A stretch of 6,198 nucleotides of DNA from an uncultured Clostridia bacterium (GCA_947307505.1 CAMZJG010000065.1:1-6198); one strand, 5' to 3'. Shown: positions 1 through 5,803, counted from the first letter of the stretch. Program-made: numbers and translations. Notes: generated by a model from the sequence alone, not told the origin.

Positions 1-5
1 CCCCC

Positions 6-45
6 TGTCAAGACCTTTTCCAGAATATTTTTCAGCAGTTTTTTA
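6..45 (-). promoter_or_regulatory. Partial leftward promoter at the window edge (-35 box and A-rich upstream region)
   Basis: On the minus strand a perfect TTGACA lies at 11-6, preceded by A-runs (AAAAAA, GAAAAA, GAAAA) over about 45-15. A consensus -35 with an A-rich upstream region is the usual form of a strong sigma-A promoter. The -10 box would fall outside the window, so it cannot be confirmed. No credible gene end was seen in 1-94. The downstream transcript would be a leftward gene beyond the edge. Confidence 0.35.
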
Positions 46-94
46 CGCCACAATCTCTGGTGGTCATCCTCGGATTATGCCCGAAAATGTAGTA

Positions 95-122
95 CCGGGC
101 CGGGGCGTTCGCCCCGGCCCGG
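95..122 (-). terminator. GC-only hairpin downstream of the VOC gene
   Basis: A perfect 12-bp inverted repeat (95-106 with 111-122) closes on a GTTC loop and starts 14 bp after the stop codon of the VOC gene. On the minus strand the stem is followed by TACTACATTTT, so the T-tract is late and weak. A terminator for the leftward VOC gene is the best reading; the short T-run lowers confidence. On the plus strand the hairpin also has no proper T-tract. Confidence 0.6.
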
Positions 123-136
123 CAACCGGTCATCTT

Positions 137-520
137 TTATCTGGAATATTCCACCAGCTCCAGCTTCTCTCCAGCGGGGCCGGTGAAAAAGACGTTTTTG
201 AAGCCGTTGGGGAAGAAATCGGGCGAGGAACCGATGGGCCCGACCTCGACCCCCTTTGCCCTCAGGTCTTCGACAAAGGCTTCGATCCCCTGTACCTCCA
301 GGGCGATATGGTCCACGGCGCCGCCCGGCTTGGCTTCTCCTGCGGCGATGAACTCCACCACCAGCCCTCCGTTCTCTACGAAGGTGAGGGGCATGGGGCC
401 GATCTTCCCCGCATAGTAGGGGCGGAAGCCCAGGTTCTTGCAGTAGAAGTCCACGCACTTCTGCACGTCTCCGGTCATGATGCCCACATGGGCGCAGCCG
501 CAAAACAGATAATTGCTCAT
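137..520 (-). CDS. VOC family protein (glyoxalase/bleomycin-resistance fold)
   Basis: A 127-residue protein of the vicinal oxygen chelate superfamily, probably a cytoplasmic metal-dependent enzyme. It has two beta-alpha-beta-beta-beta modules: residues about 8-60, opening with HVGIMTGDVQKCVDFYCKNL, and about 68-125, opening with DHIALEV and closing with KLELVEY. The four positions that bind metal in glyoxalase I-type members all look filled: His11, Glu56, His71 and Glu121. Length is normal for a single-chain VOC protein. The start at 520 is chosen because AAAGGAG lies 10 bp upstream and because the fold begins at once; a longer frame to 607 would add a non-homologous-looking tail and run through the promoter. 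Substrate cannot be told: lactoylglutathione lyase-like, methylmalonyl-CoA epimerase-like and resistance proteins share this fold. It is a single-gene unit, divergent from the STAS gene. Confidence 0.9.
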   Translation of the reverse strand: MSNYLFCGCAHVGIMTGDVQKCVDFYCKNLGFRPYYAGKIGPMPLTFVENGGLVVEFIAAGEAKPGGAVDHIALEVQGIEAFVEDLRAKGVEVGPIGSSPDFFPNGFKNVFFTGPAGEKLELVEYSR

Positions 521-563
521 CCCAGCGCATCTCCTTTCATCTTCGGCATTCTTGCCTGAGGGC

Positions 564-592
564 AGTATACCAAAGGATAGTCTCCTATGCAA
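564..592 (-). promoter_or_regulatory. Sigma-A promoter of the VOC gene
   Basis: On the minus strand TTGCAT (592-587) is followed after exactly 17 bp by TATACT (569-564). The -10 matches consensus at 5 of 6 positions and the -35 at 3 of 6. Transcription would start near 557, giving a leader of roughly 37 nt before the start codon at 520. Confidence 0.6.
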
Positions 593-600
593 GTACGGTC

Positions 601-629
601 TTCCCATGACGAGAAAAAGATGCTATACT
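601..629 (+). promoter_or_regulatory. Sigma-A promoter of the STAS gene, extended -10
   Basis: TTCCCA at 601-606 (4 of 6 matches to the -35 consensus), a 17-bp spacer, and TATACT at 624-629. The -10 is preceded by TGC, which makes an extended -10 (TGnTATACT). Start of transcription would be near 636, about 26 nt before the ATG at 662. It lies back to back with the promoter of the VOC gene. Confidence 0.65.
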
Positions 630-661
630 GGATCCATCCTGAATACGGGGAGGGCAAATGC

Positions 662-958
662 ATGGAACTGAAAAAAGTCTACGACGGCTCAAAGCTCACC
701 GTTTTCCTTGCGGGCAAGCTGGACACCGAGAGCGCACCCAAGCTCAATGCAGAACTGGCTGCATCCCTGGGGGGGATCACGGAACTGGTGCTGGATATGA
801 CGGATCTGAGCTACATCTCCTCCGCCGGTCTTCGTACTCTGCTCTCCGCGCAGAAAATGATGAACCGCCAGGGACGCATGGTCCTTCGCGGCGCACGGGA
901 CAGCATCCGGGACGTATTCCGCATTACCGGCTTTCTGGATCTGCTGACCTTGGAATAA
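662..958 (+). CDS. STAS domain protein, anti-sigma-factor antagonist type
   Basis: A 98-residue single STAS domain, the length expected for SpoIIAA/RsbV-like anti-sigma-factor antagonists. In that family the unphosphorylated protein binds and sequesters a serine-kinase anti-sigma factor, and phosphorylation of a conserved serine releases it. The signature is at residues 42-61: LVLDMTDLSYISSAGLRTLL. Ser54 aligns with the phosphorylated serine of SpoIIAA (Ser58) and RsbV. The Asp that normally precedes it is Ser53 here. The C-terminal FRITGF..LLTLE matches the usual last helix. The start at 662 is preferred because GGGGAGGG lies 7 nt upstream and STAS homology begins immediately; an in-frame ATG at 587 lies upstream of the promoter. 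No kinase, SpoIIE-type phosphatase or sigma factor gene is adjacent, so the partner is unknown. Cytoplasmic. Confidence 0.88.
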   Translation: MELKKVYDGSKLTVFLAGKLDTESAPKLNAELAASLGGITELVLDMTDLSYISSAGLRTLLSAQKMMNRQGRMVLRGARDSIRDVFRITGFLDLLTLE

Positions 959-975
959 GGTAAGAGATCAAATCA

Positions 976-1005
976 AAAGCTCCCCTCTGAAAGGAGGGGA
1001 GCTTT
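976..1005. terminator. Bidirectional terminator between STAS and Wzy/ligase genes
   Basis: A perfect 12-bp stem (976-987 with 994-1005) whose inner T-G wobble closes a GAAA tetraloop. The outer arms are AAA and TTT, so each strand ends in a T-run: TTTCGTGTTC on plus and TTTTGATTTG on minus. It lies 17 bp after the STAS stop and 5 bp after the stop of the convergent membrane-protein gene, so one hairpin serves both. Confidence 0.85.
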
Positions 1006-1010
1006 CGTGT

Positions 1011-2507
1011 TCAGACCACTGGATTCTTTTCCGCTTTGCCGATTTTCACCGCCGCGACCATAAGGCCGAAGAGCAGCCAGTACAGCAGCATGATCCGGGG
1101 ATAGGACCAGATATAGTCCGTCAACCCAAATAATATGGCGCCCAGGAGACCGGAGGCGCTTCCGGCGGCCACAGCACGGGTCACCGGCACCAGTTCCTTT
1201 TGCGCGCCGGTCCGTATGCCCCGTTTGATGGGGAAGAAAGAGGCGAAGATATAGCTGATCAGGGCGAAGATTCCGCTCTCCCCCCAGATCTGAGTAAACT
1301 GGTTATGGCTGTGGACAAAGTAGGCGGAACCGGTATAGAAGCTGTTGGCGTTCACCGCCTTGCGGAGCGTGGTGGAGCCCAGGCCCACGCCCAGGACCAG
1401 GTTCCGCTTGATGAGGCGGGCGATGGCCATATAGATCGGCGCCCGGCTGTTGATGGAGGAATCCCCGGAGAAAATGGTGAGGAAACGGGCCAGGACGGAC
1501 TGGGGCAGCAGCGGGACGCAAAACAGGCCCAGGGCTGCCAGCCACGGCGCGGCTTTGGGACGCACAATGAGGATGAAGATAAACACGCTCATCACCCAGG
1601 CCACCCAGGCGCCGCGGGTATAGGTCATGACGAGACAGACGGAGCTGAGGAGAAAGGCCAGGCCGAAGACCAGCCGCTGCCAGAGCTTTGGACTGTAGCA
1701 GAACAGCGCGAGCATCACCGGTGCGAACAGCACCGGAATATTGGCAAATGAATTGGGATTATCAAAGAAGGAATATACACGGCCGGGCATTTTTGCATTT
1801 GCCGTCAGATCCGTATAATGGTAGTTGGGCTCGATTCCCTCCAGCTTCTGCAGGACCCCATAACCGCAGCAGACCAGAAGGCCCAGGGCGACGAACAGGA
1901 AAACCCGCAGCAGCTTTTCGGGCGTATCCGCTGCGGCGACGCACAGGATCACCCCCAGCGCGCAGCTCAGGGCAAATACGAGGAAACGGCTGCTCTCCCC
2001 CGGGTTCGATGACCAATAGGCGGAGCCGAAGGTGACGACAGCGAAAGCCACGGGCCAGAAACCGATCTCCCGGATACTGAACCTCCGTTGACGGGACAGG
2101 AGGGTGAGAAGCAGGACCGCGATCAGCAAATACAGGGAATAGGTATTGTTCCAGCTCTCATAGGGTACGGACAAGAGCACCAGGCAGGTAAAGCCCAGAA
2201 GGATCGGCGTCCAGCGGGAGGCGAATCCCTGAAACACCGTGCCCACCATGCTGCCGTGCAGGATCCGGTCCGGCAGGCTCAGGATCAGCTCCAGCAAGTT
2301 GCCGAACACGCTTTCCTCCAGCAGTCCATCCAGGCGGCTTTCCCATATCGCGGCGATTTTCACGAGGCTGCGGTTATACTGCCGCCCCAGCCAGCGCCAG
2401 ATCACGCCCAGCCAGGCTGCCAGCATGGAACGGGAAACGGAGGCGTCTGCCCGCCGAAGGGAAACGCCCAGGAAATGATATAAAGCGCTCTGACGGACAA
2501 GCTCCAT
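1011..2507 (-). CDS. O-antigen ligase / Wzy polymerase family membrane protein
   Basis: A 498-residue integral membrane protein of the Wzy_C/WaaL-like superfamily. Members join or polymerise lipid-linked glycans on the outer face of the membrane. About 12 hydrophobic segments are visible between residues 101 and 489. Family landmarks are RVYSFFDNPNSFA (243-255), the TYTRGAWVAW segment (295-304, Arg298), the NSRAP arginine (Arg355), and a long loop (about 337-410) ending in HSHNQF, whose His401 fits the conserved loop histidine. The first 100 residues or so are mostly non-membrane and rich in Trp and Arg, longer than the N-terminus of a typical member of about 400 residues. The start at 2507 has AAGGAG 8 nt upstream, overlapping the end of the preceding glycosyltransferase gene. 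The stop-to-start gap is 4 bp, implying one mRNA and coupled translation. In a Gram-positive cell the product is likely a capsule, exopolysaccharide or wall glycan rather than lipopolysaccharide. Polymerase versus ligase cannot be decided by eye. Confidence 0.88.
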   Translation of the reverse strand: MELVRQSALYHFLGVSLRRADASVSRSMLAAWLGVIWRWLGRQYNRSLVKIAAIWESRLDGLLEESVFGNLLELILSLPDRILHGSMVGTVFQGFASRWTPILLGFTCLVLLSVPYESWNNTYSLYLLIAVLLLTLLSRQRRFSIREIGFWPVAFAVVTFGSAYWSSNPGESSRFLVFALSCALGVILCVAAADTPEKLLRVFLFVALGLLVCCGYGVLQKLEGIEPNYHYTDLTANAKMPGRVYSFFDNPNSFANIPVLFAPVMLALFCYSPKLWQRLVFGLAFLLSSVCLVMTYTRGAWVAWVMSVFIFILIVRPKAAPWLAALGLFCVPLLPQSVLARFLTIFSGDSSINSRAPIYMAIARLIKRNLVLGVGLGSTTLRKAVNANSFYTGSAYFVHSHNQFTQIWGESGIFALISYIFASFFPIKRGIRTGAQKELVPVTRAVAAGSASGLLGAILFGLTDYIWSYPRIMLLYWLLFGLMVAAVKIGKAEKNPVV

Positions 2508-2511
2508 GGAT

Positions 2512-3549
2512 TCAGCTCCTTTCCTTCTCGCCCCAATGCCGGTTCTTCAGCTTATACAGCAGCACCAGGGGCGTCAGCAGATGCAGACGCAGCAGGAAAG
2601 CCACGATGGTCTTGCGACGGTTCATATCCCGGGGCACATAATGGTCCAGGGCGTCCCGGAACTCCGGTATCGCGCACAGCGCTTTCAGATTCCGCTTGTG
2701 CTCCTTCAGGGCGGAGGCAGGGGTGCCGGGGGCAAATTCATTCCCCACGGCGATCAGAAGTCCTGCCCAGGCGCAGTTGCGGACCCAGTCGGGACCCGGA
2801 TCCAGGCGGAACCGCTCCACCAGTTCCTGCTTCTTCTCCAGGGAGGCCAGGAAGGTATCCACGCAGGAGGCCATATACCGGCGGGTGGCGGAATCGGGAT
2901 TTTGATAATAATAGTATAGTCCCTCGTTCACCACGCACAGGGTGGTGGAATCGCTGAAAAACTCGATGAGGAACAGCTCATCCTCCAGGTATGCCCCGGA
3001 GAAGCGAAGGGCCCGGCGTCGGATCGCCGCGAGGGAATACAGATAACGGACAGAAAAGCCGTTGAACGCCCTGCTGCTGAGCCGGTCGTTCAGCAGCGGA
3101 AGGACCAGGCGGCGGAGCACCTCATCTCCCCCGTACACGCCGCTGTCCATCGGCGCGGCGCCGAAATCCTGCTTCCCATCCGGCCATACGAGCCAGTAGC
3201 CGCAGGCGGCGGAGCTGGCGCCGCTTTCCCGCATGGCGCTCGTCAGCTTCTCATAGGTTTGGAGATCGATCCAGTCGTCCGCATCCAGGAAGGCCACATA
3301 GCTTCCCTGGGCCTGGCTGAGACCCAGGTTCCGGGCGGCACTGACGCCGCTGTTCGCCTGGGTGAAAACGCGCACGCGGCCATCCTCCTCCGAAAACTGG
3401 CGGAGGAGGGAGGGTGTGGAATCGGTGGAGCCATCGTCCACGATGATCAGCTCCAGATCCACGAAGGTCTGATCCAGCACCGAACGGACGCAGCGCTCCA
3501 GAGTGGCCTCGCTGTTATATGCGGGAATGATCACACTGAGATACGGCAT
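2512..3549 (-). CDS. Glycosyltransferase family 2 (GT-A fold)
   Basis: A 345-residue cytoplasmic or membrane-associated glycosyltransferase that would transfer a sugar from a nucleotide-sugar donor to a growing glycan. The GT-A domain spans residues about 4-110, with SVIIPAYNSEATLERCVRSV (5-24), the nucleotide-binding VDDGSTDST (37-45), NSGVSAARN (66-74) and the metal-binding D-A-D at 89-91 followed by Asp92-Trp93. The likely catalytic-base motif is LEDE (Glu189-Asp190). YYYYQNPDSATRR (212-224) is typical of the family's distal part. Residues about 315-335 form a hydrophobic/basic C-terminal stretch that may touch the membrane. The start at 3549 is preferred: AAGGAGG lies 5 nt upstream and the first residues begin the fold. 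A longer frame to 3621 would add 24 Pro/Gly-rich residues encoded in the leader hairpin. First gene of a two-gene unit with the Wzy/ligase protein. Donor and acceptor are unknown. Confidence 0.92.
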   Translation of the reverse strand: MPYLSVIIPAYNSEATLERCVRSVLDQTFVDLELIIVDDGSTDSTPSLLRQFSEEDGRVRVFTQANSGVSAARNLGLSQAQGSYVAFLDADDWIDLQTYEKLTSAMRESGASSAACGYWLVWPDGKQDFGAAPMDSGVYGGDEVLRRLVLPLLNDRLSSRAFNGFSVRYLYSLAAIRRRALRFSGAYLEDELFLIEFFSDSTTLCVVNEGLYYYYQNPDSATRRYMASCVDTFLASLEKKQELVERFRLDPGPDWVRNCAWAGLLIAVGNEFAPGTPASALKEHKRNLKALCAIPEFRDALDHYVPRDMNRRKTIVAFLLRLHLLTPLVLLYKLKNRHWGEKERS

Positions 3550-3567
3550 GGGGTCCTCCTTCTGATC

Positions 3568-3599
3568 CGGTCCAGCCCGACCCCGGGGCCCAGGAACCG
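3568..3599 (-). other. Possible leader hairpin of the glycosyltransferase operon
   Basis: In the predicted 5' leader the RNA can form an outer stem (CGGUUC with GGACCG, one G-U pair) and an inner stem (GGCCC with GGGCU) separated by a 3-nt bulge, closing a 7-nt loop. It ends 6 bp upstream of the AAGGAGG. It may only be a GC-rich stabilising hairpin; no known riboswitch or T-box element was recognised. Confidence 0.3.
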
Positions 3600-3635
3600 T
3601 TCCAATATCCATAATGCTCAATACTAAACCAATTT

Positions 3636-3664
3636 ACTATATCATAGTTAAAGCGGTGTTTCAA
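3636..3664 (-). promoter_or_regulatory. Sigma-A promoter of the glycosyltransferase-Wzy operon
   Basis: On the minus strand TTGAAA (3664-3659), a 17-bp spacer, then TATAGT (3641-3636) preceded by TGA, giving an extended -10. Both hexamers match consensus at 5 of 6 positions. Start of transcription would be near 3629, giving a leader of about 80 nt. It sits directly after the terminator of the upstream GntR gene, so the glycan operon is an independent unit. Confidence 0.8.
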
Positions 3665-3682
3665 TCCAAAGACGACAAAAAT

Positions 3683-3711
3683 CCGGCAGAACAGGCAATC
3701 TGTTCTGCCGG
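3683..3711 (-). terminator. Intrinsic terminator of the GntR regulator gene
   Basis: A perfect 12-bp stem (3683-3694 with 3700-3711) with a 5-nt loop, followed on the minus strand by ATTTTTGTCGTC. It lies about 48 bp after the GntR stop codon and just before the promoter of the next operon. A second, smaller hairpin (6-bp GCCGCC/GGCGGC stem, loop GGGAA, 3733-3749) lies between the stop and this terminator and would fold first in the mRNA. Confidence 0.85.
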
Positions 3712-3759
3712 CATTCGATCCGTACGGTATCCGCCGCCGGGAAGGCGGCATATTCTGGT

Positions 3760-4545
3760 TCAGCGGTCAAAGCTCCGGGCAAAAGAAACCCCGTCCCGGT
3801 GCATGCCGATCTCCAGCTTCGTCCGATCTCCCCGCATAACGGACTGGGTGAGCTCAAAGACTTCTCCGTTTTCGCAGCGGGTGATGCGCTGATGACTGAA
3901 TCCGGCACTCCCTGCCTTCGTCTCCAGCAGGGCGGCTTCGCTGGCCTCCAGCCGGACCGCCTCATAGGTATCCACCGCGCTCACGGGGACGATGCCCCGT
4001 TCGAACAGGAGAGAATAGACGGAATGAGTCTTCAGCAGCTCCGGAGTCAGGTTGGGATAAACGTAGGTGGGATAATAGGAGGTTTCCAGCATCAGCGGCA
4101 CATCCTCCACCCGGCGGATCCGGGTAAAGCGGTATACCGGAATATCCGCGGACTGAAGCTCCAGCATTCTGCGCAGGTCCTCCGTGGGCCGGATAACGGC
4201 AAAATCCACCAGGGTGGAGCTGGGATGCAGACCCATGGAAACGGCTTCAGAGGTGAAGGAATAGATATTCTCGCTCCGGCGGTGGAGCTTGGGCTCTGCG
4301 ATAAAGGTGCCCTTCCCCTGGTGCCGGATCACCAGGCCCTCCTCCTCCAGTTCTCCGATGGCCTGGCGTACGGTGCTGCGGCTGATACCGAAACTGCGGC
4401 AGAACTCCGCTTCCGACGGAAGCATATCTCCCGGTTTGATCAGTCCGGAGGAGATGCACCGCTTGATGAGGGTCTCCAGCTGGAAATACAGCGGAGTATT
4501 GTTATCCTGCGATAGATTCGCAGTAAGGATCGGGTTTTCTTCCAT
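3760..4545 (-). CDS. GntR family transcriptional regulator, HutC subfamily with UTRA domain
   Basis: A 261-residue DNA-binding regulator. The N-terminal winged helix (about 17-84) begins PLYFQLETLIKRCISSG and carries LPSEAEF, the recognition region ISRSTVRQAIGELEEEGLV and the wing HQGKGTFIAE. The C-terminal UTRA domain (about 95-245) is the ligand-sensing domain of the HutC subfamily; it contains RFTRIRR and EDVPLMLETSYYP, where effector contacts usually fall. In this subfamily ligands are often sugar phosphates or other small metabolites, and most members are repressors. The ligand is not predictable here. The start at 4545 has a variant ribosome site, AAAGGGGGG, about 4 nt upstream. The gene is divergent from gap across 237 bp with its own promoter and terminator, so self-regulation is likely and control of gap is possible. 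Length is slightly above the usual 235-250 residues. Confidence 0.93.
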   Translation of the reverse strand: MEENPILTANLSQDNNTPLYFQLETLIKRCISSGLIKPGDMLPSEAEFCRSFGISRSTVRQAIGELEEEGLVIRHQGKGTFIAEPKLHRRSENIYSFTSEAVSMGLHPSSTLVDFAVIRPTEDLRRMLELQSADIPVYRFTRIRRVEDVPLMLETSYYPTYVYPNLTPELLKTHSVYSLLFERGIVPVSAVDTYEAVRLEASEAALLETKAGSAGFSHQRITRCENGEVFELTQSVMRGDRTKLEIGMHRDGVSFARSFDR

Positions 4546-4575
4546 TCCGCCCCCCTTTCTCCGGCAGCCGCCCGG

Positions 4576-4589
4576 GATCGTGTGCGATC
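4576..4589. promoter_or_regulatory. Small dyad in the GntR gene leader, possible operator
   Basis: GATCG-TGTG-CGATC is a 5-bp inverted repeat with a 4-bp centre. It lies just downstream of the predicted start of the GntR transcript (about 4596), where an autorepressor could bind. It could equally be a weak RNA hairpin or chance. Confidence 0.25.
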
Positions 4590-4602
4590 AGCTTGAGAGA
4601 GT

Positions 4603-4631
4603 ATTATAAAACATGCCGGCGGGATTTGCAA
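4603..4631 (-). promoter_or_regulatory. Sigma-A promoter of the GntR regulator gene, with overlapping palindrome
   Basis: On the minus strand TTGCAA (4631-4626) is followed after 17 bp by a perfect TATAAT (4608-4603). Start of transcription would be near 4596, about 50 nt before the ATG. The -35 lies inside a perfect 12-bp palindrome, GATTTGCAAATC at 4623-4634, a possible operator whose occupancy would block RNA polymerase. Confidence 0.7.
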
Positions 4632-4645
4632 ATCTTTCCTTCGGG

Positions 4646-4685
4646 TTTTTCTGTCTTTTTGGAGACGAATACTTTTGAAAAAAAA
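4646..4685. other. Spaced A-tracts between divergent promoters
   Basis: T5 at 4646-4650, T5 at 4656-4660, T4 at 4673-4676 and A8 at 4678-4685 lie between the -35 boxes of the GntR and gap promoters. The first two tracts are exactly 10 bp apart, which would add up to a bend. They also resemble UP elements for either promoter. Function is inferred. Confidence 0.4.
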
Positions 4686-4697
4686 CGGGCAGGATAG

Positions 4698-4726
4698 TTG
4701 ACAGGCTTCCCCTGTTTTGGTATATA
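4698..4726 (+). promoter_or_regulatory. Strong sigma-A promoter of gap
   Basis: Perfect TTGACA at 4698-4703, a 17-bp spacer and TATATA at 4721-4726; an overlapping perfect TATAAT at 4723-4728 would give a 19-bp spacer. An A8 tract lies 12 bp upstream. The first spacer bases form a small dyad, ACAGG-CTTCC-CCTGT (4701-4715), overlapping the -35. Start of transcription is near 4733-4735, giving a leader of about 50 nt. Confidence 0.85.
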
Positions 4727-4744
4727 ATGCATTTGCTGTAAGTT

Positions 4745-4753
4745 GTATGATAC
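4745..4753. promoter_or_regulatory. Candidate GntR/HutC operator in the gap leader
   Basis: GTAT-G-ATAC is a short perfect dyad about 12 bp downstream of the predicted gap transcription start, a repressing position. HutC-subfamily operators typically start GT and end AC around a TA-rich centre, which this resembles but does not match exactly. A nine-base dyad can occur by chance, so support is weak. Confidence 0.25.
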
Positions 4754-4782
4754 GTTTCGGATGTTTCGAGAGGATGAGGAAA

Positions 4783-5790
4783 ATGAAACGCACAATCGGC
4801 ATCAACGGCTTCGGACGGATCGGCCGTCTGGCCCTGCGTCTTGCGGAGCAGCGGGAGGATCTGGAGGTCGTCGCCATCAACGATCCCTTTATCACGCCGG
4901 AGTATATGGCCTATCTGCTGCAGTACGACAGTGTGCACGGCCGCTTCAACGGCACGGTGGAATCCACGAAGGATGCCCGCCTGCTGGTGAACGGGCACCC
5001 GATCCTCTGCCGCAACTACACTGCCCCCGGGGATATCCCCTGGGCGGAGATGGGTGTGGACTACGTGCTGGAGTGCACCGGAAAATTCACCACCATGGAA
5101 CGGGCAAACGCCCATCTGCTGGGCGGTGCGAAGCGGGTGGTGATCTCCGCGCCTTCTGCGGACGCCCCCATGTTCGTGGTGGGAGTCAACCTGGAACGGT
5201 ACGACACCTCCATGCAGGTGGTGTCCAATGCCTCCTGCACCACCAACTGCCTGGCCCCCCTGGCCTATGCTGTGAACAAGGCCTTTGGCATCAAGGAAGG
5301 ACTCATGACCACGGTACACGCCGCCACCGCCACCCAGCTCACGGTGGACGGGGTCTCCCGGAAGGACTGGCGGGCGGGCCGCAGCGTATTTGAGAACATC
5401 ATCCCCGCCTCCACCGGCGCCGCCAAGGCCGTGGGCAAGGTCATTCCGGCTCTGGAAGGGAAGCTCACGGGCATCGCCGTGCGGGTACCCAGTTCGGACG
5501 TTTCCCTGGTGGACCTGACCTGCACCCTGGAAAAGCCCGCCACCTATGAAGAGGTCTGCGCGGAGCTCAGGCGCGCCGCTTCCGAGGAGCTGGCCGGGGT
5601 CATGGAATATGTGGACGCCCCGGTGGTCAGCACTGACTTCCTGGGGGATACCCACTCCTGCTGCTTCGACGCCCAGGGCGGCCTGGCGCTCCCCAGCGGC
5701 ATGATGAAGCTCCTGGCCTGGTATGACAATGAGGCGGCCTACACCGCCCGGTGTCTGGACCTGATGGCCTATATGTCCGCCAAGGAATGA
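4783..5790 (+). CDS. gap: Type I glyceraldehyde-3-phosphate dehydrogenase
   Basis: A 335-residue phosphorylating GAPDH, full length for the family. It converts glyceraldehyde 3-phosphate, NAD+ and phosphate to 1,3-bisphosphoglycerate in glycolysis; it is a cytosolic homotetramer. The Rossmann motif INGFGRIGR is at residues 7-15 and Asp34 in INDPF favours NAD+. The active site SNASCTTNC puts catalytic Cys152 and its partner His179 (TTVHA) in place. Phosphate-site residues are also present: Ser151, Thr153, Thr182, Thr211 (STGAAKAVG) and Arg234 (RVPSSD). The C-terminal WYDNEAAY has Ala-Ala where the usual form is WYDNE-T/W-GY. The start at 4783 is chosen because GAGAGG lies 9 nt upstream and the chain then begins just before the Rossmann strand; ATG 4774 would add three residues and has no spacing for a ribosome site. 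It forms a single-gene unit divergent from the GntR regulator; no pgk or tpi follows. Confidence 0.97.
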   Translation: MKRTIGINGFGRIGRLALRLAEQREDLEVVAINDPFITPEYMAYLLQYDSVHGRFNGTVESTKDARLLVNGHPILCRNYTAPGDIPWAEMGVDYVLECTGKFTTMERANAHLLGGAKRVVISAPSADAPMFVVGVNLERYDTSMQVVSNASCTTNCLAPLAYAVNKAFGIKEGLMTTVHAATATQLTVDGVSRKDWRAGRSVFENIIPASTGAAKAVGKVIPALEGKLTGIAVRVPSSDVSLVDLTCTLEKPATYEEVCAELRRAASEELAGVMEYVDAPVVSTDFLGDTHSCCFDAQGGLALPSGMMKLLAWYDNEAAYTARCLDLMAYMSAKE

Positions 5791-5803
5791 TGGTTTTTCC
5801 ATT

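Noticed and set aside
1..94. C-terminal end of a protein gene entering from the left
   Set aside because: Frames are open for short stretches on the plus strand, but none gives a convincing protein end and the block looks like a promoter region.
77..559. A plus-strand open frame across the VOC gene
   Set aside because: It begins just before the terminator hairpin, lacks a ribosome site, and opposes a gene with complete metal-ligand motifs.
1200..1751. A 183-codon plus-strand open frame inside the Wzy/ligase gene
   Set aside because: Antisense to a well-supported membrane protein, rich in Asp/Glu/Gly/His as expected from the complement of hydrophobic codons.
3712..3759. A lost C-terminal extension of the GntR regulator by frameshift
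   Set aside because: The protein already has a full UTRA domain and slightly more than the usual length; the region is better explained by hairpins before the terminator.
3799..4515. A 238-codon plus-strand open frame inside the GntR gene
   Set aside because: Opposite-strand shadow of the regulator. It has no ribosome site and no recognisable domain; GC-rich codon bias keeps such frames open.
4588..5802. A 404-codon open frame on the minus strand covering gap
   Set aside because: It is the antisense shadow of a confidently identified GAPDH gene. Its product is a low-complexity Gly/His/Val-rich chain with no family features, and it crosses the gap promoter and stop.
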